Part shown: positions 1 to 11,648 of the stretch, piece by piece
How the letters are laid out: each line of letters starts with the position of its first letter
How positions within the stretch are numbered: position 1 is the stretch's first letter
Assembly: GCF_030161875.1 (NCBI RefSeq)
Contig: NZ_BSVA01000001.1
Span: 2,976,001 to 3,040,000 of the forward strand
From: Homoserinibacter gongjuensis
GTDB lineage: Bacteria; Actinomycetota; Actinomycetes; Actinomycetales; Microbacteriaceae
DNA: 64,000 nucleotides
Direction of reading: 5' to 3'
Position numbers and translations under genes: made by a program
Notes under the pieces: model-generated
What the model saw: only the letters and a program-made list of their open reading frames with translations
Told to the model about the DNA's origin: nothing
Databases searched by the model: none

Positions 1-2061
<2,061 letters not shown>

Positions 2062-2073
2062 AAACATGGGGTC

Positions 2074-2655
2074 ATGCCCACCTTGCACCTCACCGGCGAA
2101 CCGGATGCCGATCGCCTGCTCTCCGAGAGCCCCCTCGCCCTGCTGATCGGGATGCTGCTCGACCAGCAGGTGCCGATGGAGACCGCATTCGCCGGCCCCG
2201 AGAAGCTGCGCACCCGGATGGGCGGCACCCTCGACGCGGCGGCGATCGCCGACGCCGATCCGGAGGCCATCGCGGAACTCTTCAAGGAGTCCCCCGCCAT
2301 CCATCGCTTCCCCGGATCCATGGCTGCCCGCACGCAGACGCTCTGCCGCACCGTCGTCGACGACTGGCACGGGGACGCCGCAGCGGTCTGGCGCGAGGGC
2401 GACCCCGACGGTGCCGAGGTGCTGAAACGCCTGAAGACGCTGCCGGGCTTCGGCGACCAGAAGGCCCGCATCTTCCTCGCGCTGCTCGGCAAGCAGTACG
2501 GACTCGACGCCGAGGGGTGGCAGCGGGCTGCAGGCGACTACGCCGAGCCCGGCAGCTACCGCTCCGTCGCCGACATCGTGGATGCCGAGTCGCTCGCCAA
2601 GGTGCGCGCCACCAAGCAAGCCGCGAAGGCGGCAGCCAAAGCCGCGAAGGCCTGA
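2074..2655 (+). CDS. HhH-GPD-type base excision DNA repair protein
   Basis: 193 residues. The stretch LPGFGDQKARIFLALLGKQ (about residues 120-138) is a helix-hairpin-helix of the HhH-GPD glycosylase superfamily, and the N-terminal LIGMLLDQQVPMETAF fits the family's first helices. Such proteins flip and excise damaged bases; the substrate cannot be told from sequence. No C-terminal Cys cluster for an iron-sulfur centre is visible. The C-terminus is Ala/Lys-rich (KAAAKAAKA). The start is the ATG 12 bases after the UvrA-like gene, so the two repair genes are probably co-transcribed. Confidence 0.8.
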   Translation: MPTLHLTGEPDADRLLSESPLALLIGMLLDQQVPMETAFAGPEKLRTRMGGTLDAAAIADADPEAIAELFKESPAIHRFPGSMAARTQTLCRTVVDDWHGDAAAVWREGDPDGAEVLKRLKTLPGFGDQKARIFLALLGKQYGLDAEGWQRAAGDYAEPGSYRSVADIVDAESLAKVRATKQAAKAAAKAAKA

Positions 2656-2665
2656 GCGGCGCACC

Positions 2666-4546
2666 GTGCGTCGTCTGCTGCGTCTGGCCAGGCGGTACTG
2701 GGCCGTCAGCGCGACCCTCGTCGTGGGCGCGCTCGGCATCGTGCTCGCCCTCGCCGGGGCAGGCGCCCTCGTGCCCTGGATCTTCGGCGGCTACGCGCTC
2801 GCGATCGCGGCGTGGCAGGCAGTGGGCATGGTGCGACAGCTTCTGCGCCGCGAGTTCGGCCTCGATGTGCTCGCCATCACCGCGATCATCGCGACGGTGC
2901 TCGTGGGCGAGTTCATCGCCGCGCTCGTCGTCGTGCTCATGCTCACCGGCGGCGAGGCGCTTGAGGACTACGCCAACCGCCGCGCCAAGCGCGAACTCGA
3001 TGCTCTGCTCGCGCGCGCTCCGCAGCGGGCCCGCGTGCAGCGCGACGGCGGTTTCGCGGATGTCGCGGTCGACGAGGTGGTGGTCGGCGACGTCGTGCTC
3101 ATCCGACCGTCCGAGGTCGTTCCCGTCGACGGAGTGCTGCTCTCACCTACGACGACCGTCGACGAGTCCTCGCTCACCGGCGAGAGCATCCCCGTGGAGA
3201 AGGTCGCAGGAGACACCCTGCTCTCCGGCTCGGTCAACGGTGTGCAGGCGGTGGAGCTGCGAGCGAGTGCGACGGCATCCGCGAGTCAATACCAGCAGAT
3301 CGTCGCGCTCGTCGCCGCGGCCTCCGAGAGCCGCGCTCCCGTCGTGCGGCTCGCCGACCGCTACGCCGTTCCCTTCACGGCGTTCTCGCTCGCCCTCGCC
3401 GCAGTGGCGTGGCTCGTCTCGGGCGAGCCCAACCGCTTCGCCGAGGTACTCGTGCTGGCCACGCCGTGCCCGCTGCTCATCGCCGCCCCGGTCGCTTTCG
3501 TGGGCGGCATGAGCCGGGCCGCCCGCAACGGGCTCATCGTGAAGGGTGGCGCCGTGCTCGAGCAGCTCGCCCGCGCGCGCACCGTCGCCTTCGACAAGAC
3601 GGGCACCCTCACCCGCGGCACCCCCGAGATCACCGAGATCCGCCCGAGCGGCGGCATCTCCTCCGACGAGCTGCTCACCGCGGTCGCCGAAGCCGAGGAG
3701 TACTCCTCGCACGTGCTCGCCGCATCCTTCCTCCGCGCCGCCGACGCCCGCGGACTCGTCAGGCGGGGAGCCGAGAGCGCCCGCGAGGTCGCCACCAACG
3801 GCGTCGAAGCCGTCGTCGCGGGCCGCCGCATCGTCGTCGGCAAATTCGCCTTCGTGGCCGAGCACGCGCCGGATGCGGTGCGCACCCCGATCGCACCCGG
3901 CGAGCTCGCCGTCTACGCCGCCATCGACGGCCGGTACGCGGGAGCGATCCTCGCGAGCGACGTCGTGCGCCCGGAGGCTCCCGGCATGCTGGCGCGCCTG
4001 GACGCCCTCGGCATCCGTCACACCCTCATGCTCACCGGCGACGCGCGCGAGACGGCCGAGCACGTGGCGGCCGCACTCGGCATCAGTGAGGTGCAGGCCG
4101 AGTGCCTCCCCGCCGACAAGGTCGCGGCCATCCAGCATCTCGACGAACGCCCCGTGGTCATGGTCGGCGACGGCGTCAACGACGCCCCCGTGCTCGCGGC
4201 AGCCGAGGTGGGCGTCGCGATGGGTGCCAAGGGCGCGACCGCGGCGAGCGAATCGGCGGATGTCGTGGTGCTGGTCGACGACATCTCGCGCGTCGCCGAT
4301 GCGATCACCATCGGCCGCCGCACCGTGCGGGTCGCGCTGCAGAGCATCTGGATCGGCATCGGTGTCTCGGTCGCGCTCATGATCGTCGCGAGCTTCGGCC
4401 TCATCCCGGCCACGGTCGGGGCGCTGCTCCAAGAGCTCGTCGACCTCGTGACGATCCTCGCCGCGCTGCGCGCCGTCGGCTCACGCCGCGACGACGCCCC
4501 AGGGTCGCGTGCACCGAACGCACCGCAGCAGGTGCCGGTGGGCTGA
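2666..4546 (+). CDS. Heavy-metal translocating P-type ATPase
   Basis: A P1B-type ATPase of about 626 residues. I chose the GTG at 2666, 10 bases after the preceding stop, because the longer in-frame ATG at 2582 would lie inside the neighbouring gene and add an unlikely Arg/Pro-rich leader. Visible motifs: TGES (about 171), membrane CPx-type motif TPCPLL (about 266), phosphorylation motif DKTGTLT (about 310), GDGVNDAP hinge (about 500). There is no N-terminal metal-binding domain; the protein begins with a short basic segment and two hydrophobic helices. The usual HP locus (SEHPLA) reads SSHVLA here. It probably exports a soft divalent or monovalent cation; the metal is not determinable. Confidence 0.88.
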   Translation: MRRLLRLARRYWAVSATLVVGALGIVLALAGAGALVPWIFGGYALAIAAWQAVGMVRQLLRREFGLDVLAITAIIATVLVGEFIAALVVVLMLTGGEALEDYANRRAKRELDALLARAPQRARVQRDGGFADVAVDEVVVGDVVLIRPSEVVPVDGVLLSPTTTVDESSLTGESIPVEKVAGDTLLSGSVNGVQAVELRASATASASQYQQIVALVAAASESRAPVVRLADRYAVPFTAFSLALAAVAWLVSGEPNRFAEVLVLATPCPLLIAAPVAFVGGMSRAARNGLIVKGGAVLEQLARARTVAFDKTGTLTRGTPEITEIRPSGGISSDELLTAVAEAEEYSSHVLAASFLRAADARGLVRRGAESAREVATNGVEAVVAGRRIVVGKFAFVAEHAPDAVRTPIAPGELAVYAAIDGRYAGAILASDVVRPEAPGMLARLDALGIRHTLMLTGDARETAEHVAAALGISEVQAECLPADKVAAIQHLDERPVVMVGDGVNDAPVLAAAEVGVAMGAKGATAASESADVVVLVDDISRVADAITIGRRTVRVALQSIWIGIGVSVALMIVASFGLIPATVGALLQELVDLVTILAALRAVGSRRDDAPGSRAPNAPQQVPVG

Positions 4547-4551
4547 GCGCC

Positions 4552-5504
4552 TCAATCGATCCCGAGTGCCTCGAGCGACGCGCGGATGGCGCCCGCCGAC
4601 GTCCGCAACCGCTCGCGCTCCTCGTCGGCGAGCGGCACCTCGATCACGCGACGCACACCCGAGGCATCCACGACGCTCGGCACCGACAGGGCGACACCGC
4701 TGATGCCGTGGTAGCCCTCGAGCACGCTCGAGACGGGCAGCACCGCACCCTCATCCCGCAGCACCGCCTCCACGATGCGCGCCCCCGAGAGCCCGATCGC
4801 ATAGTTCGTGGCACCTTTGCCCGCGATCACCGTGTAGGCCGCGTTCATGACCTCCTCGGCGATGCTGTCGAGCTCCGCGCGCGCGAGGGGCCGTCGCCGG
4901 CATCCCAATGATCCAGCGGCACCGGCCCGATGCGCGCCTGCGACCACAGCGCGAACTCCGAGTCGCCGTGCTCGCCGATGATCATGGCGTGCACGCTCGA
5001 CGGGGCGATCTCGAGTCGGTCGGCGAGCCGTCGTCGTAGGCGCGCCGAGTCGAGCACCGTGCCCGAGGCGAACACCCGCGAGGTCGGCAGGCCCGAGAAG
5101 CGTTGGGCGGCCACGGCGAGTACGTCGCACGGGTTCGAGACGATCACGAACACCGCGTTCGGCGCACGCTCCACGAGCTGCGGCATGAGGTCGCGGATGA
5201 TGCCCGCATTGACACCCGCAAGCTCCCGACGCGTCTGCCCCGGCTTCTGCTTGGCACCCGCGGTGACGACGACGACGTTCGAGTCGGCCACGACATCCAG
5301 CTCCGCCCCACCCGTGATGCGCGAGGCGCCGGTGAACGGCGTGCCGTGCGCGAGGTCGAGTACCTCGGCCTCGACGCGGCGGGCGTCGATGTCGTAGAGC
5401 GCGACCTCGCGCGCCGACTCGCGGATGAGCGCCGCGTAGGCGAGAGAGGTGCCCACCGCCCCGGCGCCGATGATGCTGAGCTTCGCGTTCTCGATGCCGG
5501 CCAT
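4552..5504 (-). CDS. ldh: L-lactate dehydrogenase (one apparent frameshift)
   Basis: Reduces pyruvate to L-lactate with NADH. The N-terminal Rossmann motif [12 protein letters not shown] and YDID are at residues 12-45; [11 protein letters not shown] carries the Gln that selects lactate over malate and the catalytic loop Arg; [13 protein letters not shown] contains the active-site His. After WDAGDG the frame breaks at the G run 4887-4890, and the C-terminal third ([19 protein letters not shown] to the stop at 4552) continues in the next frame. Adding one base gives about 317 residues, the normal family size, so I treat it as one intact gene. It converges with the P-type ATPase gene, five bases apart. 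Confidence 0.85.
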
Positions 5505-5554
5505 GCTCCGATCCTGGCGGATGCGGTGGCCGCGCGACAGGTCCGAGGTCCCGA

Positions 5555-6165
5555 TCAGTCGTCCGGGCCCGGCACCGGGCGCACGAGGGGCAGGAACACG
5601 TCGTCGACGATCGAGACGAGGTCCTCTTCCGGCACCTTCCCGAGGCGCAGGATCGCCTCGGAGCGGAACAGATCGAAGGGCACCCGCAGCACGCGCTCGG
5701 GAAGATCGGGGCGCGCCTCGCCGCGTTCCACGGCGCGCTTGATCGCCGCGCGGAAGGGGATGGCGCGTCGCCGATCATGTCGAGGCGCAGTTGCGCCGGG
5801 GTGATGCCGGTCTCGGCATAGAAGCCCGCCAGCTGCACGCTCAGCACGACCCACATGCCCAGTCGCGTCTCGTTCGAGTACCGCAGCGTCGTGAGCACGT
5901 CCTCACGGAGGCTCCCGGTGTCCGGGCTGATGCGCGGCGCACGCGCCCCCAGATGGCGCACCGCGGCGCGCACGAGAGCCTCGCGCGTGGGCCAGCGGCG
6001 GTACAGCACGGCCCGGCTCGTGCGGGCACGGGCGGCCACCGCCTCGTAGGTGAGTCCGCCGTAACCCTGCTCGGTCAGCTGGTCCCAGACTGCCTCCAGG
6101 ATCGCGTTCTCGAGTTCGGCGCCGCGTCGTCGCGTCGCCTTCGGAGCGGGGTTTTCAAGATCCAC
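5555..6165 (-). CDS. TetR-family transcriptional regulator (one apparent frameshift)
   Basis: About 203 residues once one base is restored near 5763-5770. The N-terminal helix-turn-helix is clear ([20 protein letters not shown], residues about 40-59), followed by a TetR_C-like ligand domain ending [18 protein letters not shown]. The start is a GTG at 6165. It is divergent from the MFS exporter with 79 bases between starts, the usual arrangement for a repressor of its neighbouring drug pump. Read without correction, its first half runs in frame into the tail of the ldh gene; that apparent fusion is an artefact. Confidence 0.8.
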
Positions 6166-6194
6166 TTGCGTATCTTATCGCACAAGCGTATCTT
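6166..6194 (+). promoter_or_regulatory. Promoter and repeat operator for the MFS exporter
   Basis: TTGCGT (6166-6171) and TATCTT (6189-6194) are separated by 17 bases and look like -35/-10 boxes. The nonamer GCGTATCTT occurs twice, at 6168-6176 and 6186-6194, overlapping both boxes. Repressor binding there would block the exporter promoter. The assignment to TetR is inference from the divergent layout. Confidence 0.5.
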
Positions 6195-6244
6195 CCCAAG
6201 AGTCACTTCTGTCTCTTATCCGACTCCACTCCGAGGACTCCCCC

Positions 6245-7711
6245 ATGACCGGCTCACCCGCATCCGCTCCTGCCGACACCCCGCGCCTGCCACCGGGCGT
6301 CATGACCACCGCCTGGGTGCTCATCATCGGCGGGTTCGCCGCCATCCTCGACTCCACGATCGTGGCGATCGCCATCGACACGCTCGCGCGCGAGTTCGAC
6401 GAGCCGGTCTCGACGATCCAGTGGGTCTCCACCGGCTACCTGCTCGCCCTCGCCGTCGCCATCCCGCTCACCGGCTGGGCGCAGGCTCGCTTCGGCGGCA
6501 AACGACTCTGGATCGCAGCCCTCGCGCTCTTCCTGCTCGGCTCGGTGCTGTGCGCCTTCGCGTGGGACGCCACGAGCCTCATCGCCTTCCGCATCGTGCA
6601 GGGCCTCGGCGGCGGCATCATGTTCCCGCTCATGCAATCGCTCGCCGTACAGGCCGCGGGCGGGCGCACCAAGGGCCTGGGACGGATGATGGCCGTCGTG
6701 ACGGTGCCCATCGCACTCGGGCCGATCGTCGGTCCGGTCATCGGCGGCGCCATCCTCGACGGGCTCAGCTGGCAGTGGATGTTCCTCGTGAACGTGCCGG
6801 TCGTGCTCGTGGGCATCGCCCTCGCGGCGTGGCGTCTGCCGGACGACTCGGCTCGCCGTCGCCCCGCCAAGCTCGACATCGTGGGGCTCGTGCTGCTCGC
6901 CCCCGGGCTCGCGCTCATTCTGCTCGGGCTCTCGAATGTGGAGTCCGGAGGCGGGGTGGTCCGCTCCGAGGTGCTGCTGCCGCTCATCGCAGGCACCGCC
7001 CTCACGGTCGGCTTTGTGTTCTGGTCGATCACGCGGCGCGAGCGCGCGCTCGTGCACCTGCGGATGCTGGGGCGTCGCACCCTGGCGAGCGCATCGCTCG
7101 TGCTGTGGCTGGCCGGCGCCGCCCTCTACGGCGCCATGCTGCTGCTGCCGCTCTACTGGCAGGCGCTGCGCGGCGAGACAGTGCTCGCGGCCGCGCTGCT
7201 GCTCATCCCCCAGGGAGTGGGTTCGCTCGCGGCGCGTCCCCTCGCCGGCATCCTGCTCGACCGGATCGGCGCCCGCGCGCTCACCGTGATCGGCTTCGCC
7301 CTCATCGCGATCGGCACCGTGCCCTTCGCCCTCGCCGACGCCGACACCTCGAACGTGTGGCTGTCAGCCGTACTCGTCGTGCGCGGGCTCGGGCTCGGCA
7401 CCGTGCTCATCCCCCTCATGACCGTGTCGATGACGGGACTCAGCCACGATGAGATCCCGCAGGCCACGATGATCACGCGCATCTCCCAGCAGATCGGCGG
7501 AGCGTTCGGCACCGCCGTGCTCGCCGTCGTTCTCACCGAGCTCACGACGGGCGCGGCGAGCCCCGCGGATGCCGTGAACGCCTTCCACGTGACGTTCTGG
7601 GTCGCAACCGGGGTCGCGGTGCTGGCACTGCTCGCGAGCCTGCTCCTGCCGGGCCGGGAGCCCGACGAGCCCACCATCGAGGAAGCCGAGGTGGCCGAGG
7701 CGGCGGTGTAG
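6245..7711 (+). CDS. MFS multidrug exporter, DHA2 (EmrB/QacA) family
   Basis: 488 residues with about 14 hydrophobic segments, the DHA2 layout. It has the family opening IIGGFAAILDSTIVAIAID (motif D1 type), STGYLLALAVAIPLTGW followed by the motif-A segment RFGGKR, and RIVQGLGGGIMFPL. These proton-driven antiporters export drugs or other small hydrophobic or cationic compounds. The start at 6245 has GAGGA upstream. It stands alone downstream of the TetR/operator region and ends before the hairpin repeat at 7720-7811. Substrate unknown. Confidence 0.85.
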   Translation: MTGSPASAPADTPRLPPGVMTTAWVLIIGGFAAILDSTIVAIAIDTLAREFDEPVSTIQWVSTGYLLALAVAIPLTGWAQARFGGKRLWIAALALFLLGSVLCAFAWDATSLIAFRIVQGLGGGIMFPLMQSLAVQAAGGRTKGLGRMMAVVTVPIALGPIVGPVIGGAILDGLSWQWMFLVNVPVVLVGIALAAWRLPDDSARRRPAKLDIVGLVLLAPGLALILLGLSNVESGGGVVRSEVLLPLIAGTALTVGFVFWSITRRERALVHLRMLGRRTLASASLVLWLAGAALYGAMLLLPLYWQALRGETVLAAALLLIPQGVGSLAARPLAGILLDRIGARALTVIGFALIAIGTVPFALADADTSNVWLSAVLVVRGLGLGTVLIPLMTVSMTGLSHDEIPQATMITRISQQIGGAFGTAVLAVVLTELTTGAASPADAVNAFHVTFWVATGVAVLALLASLLLPGREPDEPTIEEAEVAEAAV

Positions 7712-7719
7712 GGGGCGCC

Positions 7720-7811
7720 GGTTTCGAGACGCGTCCGGCTTCGCCGGGCGCTCCTCAACCAGCTGACCGTCGAGGTGGTTGAGGAGCCGCCGCAGGCGGC
7801 GTCTCGAAACC
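7720..7811. repeat. Paired hairpin repeat (REP-like), likely two-way terminator
   Basis: Two copies of one element face each other: 7720-7760 begins GGTTTCGAGACGC and ends GCTCCTCAACC; 7777-7811 is the same in reverse, GGTTGAGGAGC to GCGTCTCGAAACC. Each copy has its own small inner hairpin (CCGGCTTCGCCGG; GCCGCCGCAGGCGGC). The pair forms a long cruciform exactly between the convergent MFS and der genes, where it could end transcription from both sides. Related copies lie at 34235-34277 and 43350-43392. Confidence 0.75.
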
Positions 7812-7852
7812 CCGACGCCCTAGCGGCGGCGCTTCTCCCGCATCCGCCCGCC

Positions 7853-9388
7853 TTAACGGCGGCGCTTCTCCCGTACGCGCATATTCACCACGATCGGGGT
7901 GCCCTCGAAACCGTAGACCTCGCGCAGCCGCCGCTGGATGAATCGGCGATACTGCGGGTCGAGGAAGCCGGTGGTGAACAGCACGAACGTCGGCGGGCGC
8001 GTCGAGGCCTGGGTGCCGAACAGGATGCGCGGCTGCTTGCCGCCGCGCACGGGGTGCGGGTGCTCGGCCGTGAGCTCGGCGAGCAGGGCGTTGAACTTGC
8101 CGGTGGGAATGCGCGTGTCCCAACTGTCGAGAGCCGTCTCGAGGGCGGGCACGAGCTTCTCAAGGTGGCGACCGGTGCGCGCTGAGATGTTCACGCGCGG
8201 CGCCCACGAGACGTGGCCGAGGTCCTGCTCGATCTCCCGCTCGAGGTAGCGACGGCGGTCGTCGTCGAGCAGGTCCCACTTGTTGTAGGCGAGCACGAGC
8301 GCACGCCCTGACTCGAGCACGAGGTCGACGATCCGAAGATCCTGCGTCGAGATGGGCTCCGTGACGTCGATCACGACCACCGCGACCTCGGCCTTCTCGA
8401 GCGCCGCTGCGGTGCGCAGCGAGGCGTAGAAGTCGGCGCCCTGCTGGAGGTGCACCCGCTTGCGGATGCCGGCCGTGTCGACGAAGGTCCAGATGCGCCC
8501 CGCGAGCTCGATCTGCTCGTCGACCGGGTCGCGCGTGGTGCCGGCGAGCTCGTTGACGACGACGCGCTCCTCGCCCGCGGCCTTGTTGAGCAGCGAGCTC
8601 TTGCCGACGTTGGGACGTCCGAGGATGGCGACACGTCGCGGTCCGCCGATCTCCTGCTTGGCGACCGTCGACACCTCCGGCAGCACCGTCATGACGTGGT
8701 CGAGCAGGTCGGCGACGCCACGCCCATGCAGCGCCGAGACGGGCCACGGCTCCCCGAGGCCGAGCGCCCAGAGCTCGGCCGCCTGCGGGTCCTTGATGGC
8801 GTCGTCGGCCTTGTTCGCCACGAGGATCACGGGCTTCTTCGCCGCGCGCAGCATCCGCACGACGTGCTCGTCGGTCGCGGTCGCGCCCACGTTGATGTCG
8901 ACGACGAAGAGCACGGCGTCGGCGAGATCGACGGCGACCTCCGCCTGGGCCGCGACCGAGGCGTTGATGCCCGAGGCATCCGGCTCCCAGCCGCCCGTGT
9001 CGACGACCGTGAAACGGCGCCCGAGCCACTCCGACTTGTACGAGACGCGGTCGCGCGTGACGCCCGGCACATCCTCGACGACGGCCTCACGGCGGCCCAG
9101 GATGCGGTTCACGAGCGCCGACTTGCCCACGTTCGGTCGCCCGACGATCGCGAGCACCGGCAGCGCCGGCAGGTAGGTGATGCCGTCGGGGCCGGCCTCG
9201 GAGCCCTCGAGCAGTTCGAGGTCCTCGTCGTCGAGCTCGTAGTCGCCGAGCCCCGCGCGCAGGGATGCCGCACGCTGCTCGGCGAGATCGTCGTCCAGTT
9301 CCGCGAGGCGGTCGCTCAGGCCGGGATCGATGTCGCCGAAGGCGTCGGCGTCGTCGGGCGTCTCACCCGAACGGTCGATGTCGGACAT
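7853..9388 (-). CDS. der: Ribosome biogenesis GTPase Der (EngA)
   Basis: Two tandem GTPase domains that act in 50S subunit assembly. First G1 [12 protein letters not shown], second G1 [13 protein letters not shown]4 motifs NKAD and NKWD, and a KH-like C-terminal domain ending MRVREKRRR. The start is the ATG at 9388, preceded by a strong GAGGAGGAGA; an upstream in-frame ATG at 9424 would include this Shine-Dalgarno. About 511 residues, with an acidic N-terminal extension of about 60 residues as in other actinobacteria. The bases just after the stop (7820-7846) repeat the last codons of the gene. Confidence 0.95.
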   Translation of the reverse strand: MSDIDRSGETPDDADAFGDIDPGLSDRLAELDDDLAEQRAASLRAGLGDYELDDEDLELLEGSEAGPDGITYLPALPVLAIVGRPNVGKSALVNRILGRREAVVEDVPGVTRDRVSYKSEWLGRRFTVVDTGGWEPDASGINASVAAQAEVAVDLADAVLFVVDINVGATATDEHVVRMLRAAKKPVILVANKADDAIKDPQAAELWALGLGEPWPVSALHGRGVADLLDHVMTVLPEVSTVAKQEIGGPRRVAILGRPNVGKSSLLNKAAGEERVVVNELAGTTRDPVDEQIELAGRIWTFVDTAGIRKRVHLQQGADFYASLRTAAALEKAEVAVVVIDVTEPISTQDLRIVDLVLESGRALVLAYNKWDLLDDDRRRYLEREIEQDLGHVSWAPRVNISARTGRHLEKLVPALETALDSWDTRIPTGKFNALLAELTAEHPHPVRGGKQPRILFGTQASTRPPTFVLFTTGFLDPQYRRFIQRRLREVYGFEGTPIVVNMRVREKRRR

Positions 9389-9458
9389 GCTCTCCTCCTC
9401 GTGCACCGGACGATCTGCCGGCACGGCCTCTTATTCTGTCAGCCGCCGGCCGGGAGGA

Positions 9459-10285
9459 TCATCCGAGCGTTCCCCAGATGAGCAACGCCCCTCCGGCGGC
9501 GACCGCCCAGCTCGTGAGGCTGCCCACGAGGAAGGTCTCGGCGTTGGCGCCGGTGCCGCGATCTGCCGAGATCTCGGGGAAGCGCACGACCCCCTTGGCC
9601 GCCACGAGTGCTGCGATGACGGCGGCTCCCCGGCCAGCCCGAGGCCGATGAGCAGCAGACGCTCGATGGGCCCGATCACCCGTCCGCCGACCAGCTGCGG
9701 TGCGCCCCGCCCCGATGCCGCGACCCGTTCGACATCCGCCACCGGCCGGCGTCCGATCCGCACCCGCCAGCCCTCCGCCCCGGAGGGCAGCGACGGGCGG
9801 CCCGCCACCTCGGCAGCACTCGAGGCGCGGGCAGCGGCACGCGAGTTGATGGCCGCGCGCACGAGCAGGTTGGTGCTGCGCAACAGGAACAGCACGACGC
9901 CGAGCGTGACGAGGGCTGTGGTCCAGGCGATGCCGGCCTCGCCGGGGGCGGTCGTGGCGTACCAGGCGGTGATGGCCGGATGCGGTGCACCCGTGGGCGG
10001 CAACCCCGCGGCCGCGATCGCCGCCGCCACGAGCACGACGAGCGCGGGCCAGATCCGTTCGGGCTCGTCGCCCGGTTCGGGCGTCATCGCCCAGAGCCAG
10101 AGTGCGAGCAGCACGACGACGACCACCGCCGCCCAGGTCGCCGCGCCCGCGAGTACGGCACCGAGCACCGCGACGGCGGTACCCACGAGCGCACCCAGCA
10201 CGATGCTCGGCACTCGTCGCGCGACGAGTGCCCGCACCAGGTCGGCGGCTCCGACCGCGGCGAGCAGGATGGCGGCTTCGATCAT
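9459..10285 (-). CDS. Putative membrane protein of the SatD pair (one apparent frameshift)
   Basis: About 275 residues after adding one base at the C run 9628-9631. Hydrophobic segments cluster in the first 75 residues (AAILLAAVGAADLV; AVVVVVLLALWLWAM), near 90-105, 130-145, and again at both ends of the C-terminal part (LLLIGLGLAG; LTSWAVAAGGALLIWG). I know no enzymatic motif in it. Its start codon overlaps the satD stop (ATGA), and such membrane proteins commonly follow satD in actinobacteria, so the two probably work together. Function unknown. Confidence 0.65.
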
Positions 10286-10929
10286 CGGGGACTCCCTCCC
10301 GTGAGGTCGACGGTCGCGAGCAGAGCGGATCCGCCCGACCGTTCGAGGCGTTGCGAAATGGCGGACTGACTGATGCCGTGTCGGCGCGCGAGTTCAACTT
10401 GGGTCTCGCCTGCGAGCTGGCCGAAGGTGAGCTCACGGTCGAGGCGCTTCATGCGCGACACGACGTGGTCGCGCATCACGAGGTAGGCGTTGACGGTCGC
10501 GACGGTGTCGTCGGATGCCGGGCCGGCCGCGTCGGCGACGTACCAGGTGCGCACCGTCGTGCGCCCGGCATCCATGCGTCGGTGGGCCGTCTCGATCGCC
10601 TCGCGCGCGCGCCACCAGGCCGAACCGTCACGGATGTCGTCGGGGCGGCTGCTGCTGACCTCGCGCGAGTCGCCGAGGCCGAGGCCGAAGCGGCAGTCGA
10701 CCCCGTCGGGGAACGCGAGGCGCGCCGCGAGAGTGGCGCGCAGAGCCGCCGGGATGTCAGCGGCGACGGCCTGGAACTCATCTCCCACGGTGGGGAGGAA
10801 GGGCTCGAGCAGGGGCGCCACCTCGTGCTGCCGGGCGAAGGCGCGCTCGAGTTCGAGCTGCGCCGCGTTTCGATCGTCGAGCTCCCGGGAGCCCACGATG
10901 TCGGCGATGATCGCGACGACCTGATCCAT
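10282..10929 (-). CDS. SatD family protein with C-terminal helix-turn-helix
   Basis: 215 residues. The opening VVAIIADIVGSREL and the segment FLPTVGDEFQAV match the SatD family. The C-terminal part QVELARRHGISQSAISQRLERSG is a convincing helix-turn-helix, so the protein probably binds DNA. A palindrome directly upstream (10941-10965) is the obvious candidate site for autoregulation. It sits between cmk and der, a junction that usually holds only a plsC-like gene or nothing. The biochemical role of the N-terminal domain is not established. Confidence 0.75.
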   Translation of the reverse strand: MDQVVAIIADIVGSRELDDRNAAQLELERAFARQHEVAPLLEPFLPTVGDEFQAVAADIPAALRATLAARLAFPDGVDCRFGLGLGDSREVSSSRPDDIRDGSAWWRAREAIETAHRRMDAGRTTVRTWYVADAAGPASDDTVATVNAYLVMRDHVVSRMKRLDRELTFGQLAGETQVELARRHGISQSAISQRLERSGGSALLATVDLTGGSPR

Positions 10930-10940
10930 GCGGCAATTTT

Positions 10941-10965
10941 AGCTTATATCGGTGTGATATTAGCT
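10941..10965 (-). promoter_or_regulatory. Operator-like palindrome before satD, overlapping the cmk stop
   Basis: AGCTTATATC (10941-10950), five bases, then GATATTAGCT (10956-10965): a 10-5-10 inverted repeat with one mismatch, in an AT-rich patch 12 bases upstream of the satD start. The cmk stop codon TAA lies inside it at 10944-10946. The position fits autorepression by SatD; that is inference. Confidence 0.6.
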
Positions 10966-11648
10966 TTTTCTTGAGATCGGACCAGATCGACGACGGCTGC
11001 GACCGTCTCGTCGAAGTTCAGATGGGTGGAATCGATCGTCGTCACACCCGGCGCCGCCGCCATGAAGTCCACCACCTGCGCGTCGCGGCGGTCGCGCTCG
11101 CGCAGCTGCTCGGCCGTCGACGCCGCTGCGGGAGCGAGCTCAGCCGAGCGGCGCGCGATGCGCACCTTCTCATCCGCGGTCAGCAGGATCCGCACCGGCG
11201 CATCCGGGGCCACCACGGTCGTGATGTCGCGCCCCTCCACGACGATGCCGGGCGCAGCGGATGCCGCGATCAGTCGGCGGAACGCGTCGTTCAACGCGGT
11301 GCGCACCTCGGGCACCCGCGCGACGTCGCTCACGACAGCCGACACCCGCGGTTCGCGTATCGCGGTCGTGACGTCCGCGTCGCCCACCCGCACGTGCGTA
11401 CCACGGTCGTCGACCTCCGTGGCATACGCGAAGTCGTCGAGCAGGGCCACGACCGCCGCGGCATCGGCGGTGTCGATGCCGTGCTCGAGCGCGAGCCAGG
11501 TGAGCGCGCGATACGCCGCCCCCGTGTCGAGGAACGCGAAGCCCAGCGCGCGCGAGGCCGCCTTGCTCACGCTCGACTTGCCCGAGCCCGCGGGGCCGTC
11601 GACGGCGACGACCACGGGGCCGGTGGCGCGACCGGCGTCGGACGTCAT
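10944..11648 (-). CDS. cmk: Cytidylate kinase
   Basis: Phosphorylates CMP and dCMP with ATP. The P-loop [12 protein letters not shown] is at residues 17-28, [10 protein letters not shown] follows, and [13 protein letters not shown] is the conserved monophosphate-binding segment; RDRRDAQ lies in the lid region. I start at the ATG 11648, which overlaps the tyrA stop (ATGA), rather than an in-frame ATG 24 bases earlier. About 234 residues, the family norm. Confidence 0.93.
   Translation of the reverse strand: MTSDAGRATGPVVVAVDGPAGSGKSSVSKAASRALGFAFLDTGAAYRALTWLALEHGIDTADAAAVVALLDDFAYATEVDDRGTHVRVGDADVTTAIREPRVSAVVSDVARVPEVRTALNDAFRRLIAASAAPGIVVEGRDITTVVAPDAPVRILLTADEKVRIARRSAELAPAAASTAEQLRERDRRDAQVVDFMAAAPGVTTIDSTHLNFDETVAAVVDLVRSQEKANITPI

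Noticed and set aside
4552..6165. An apparent TetR-lactate dehydrogenase fusion in one frame
   Set aside because: It joins the start of tetR and the end of ldh through a nonsense middle; two one-base breaks explain it.
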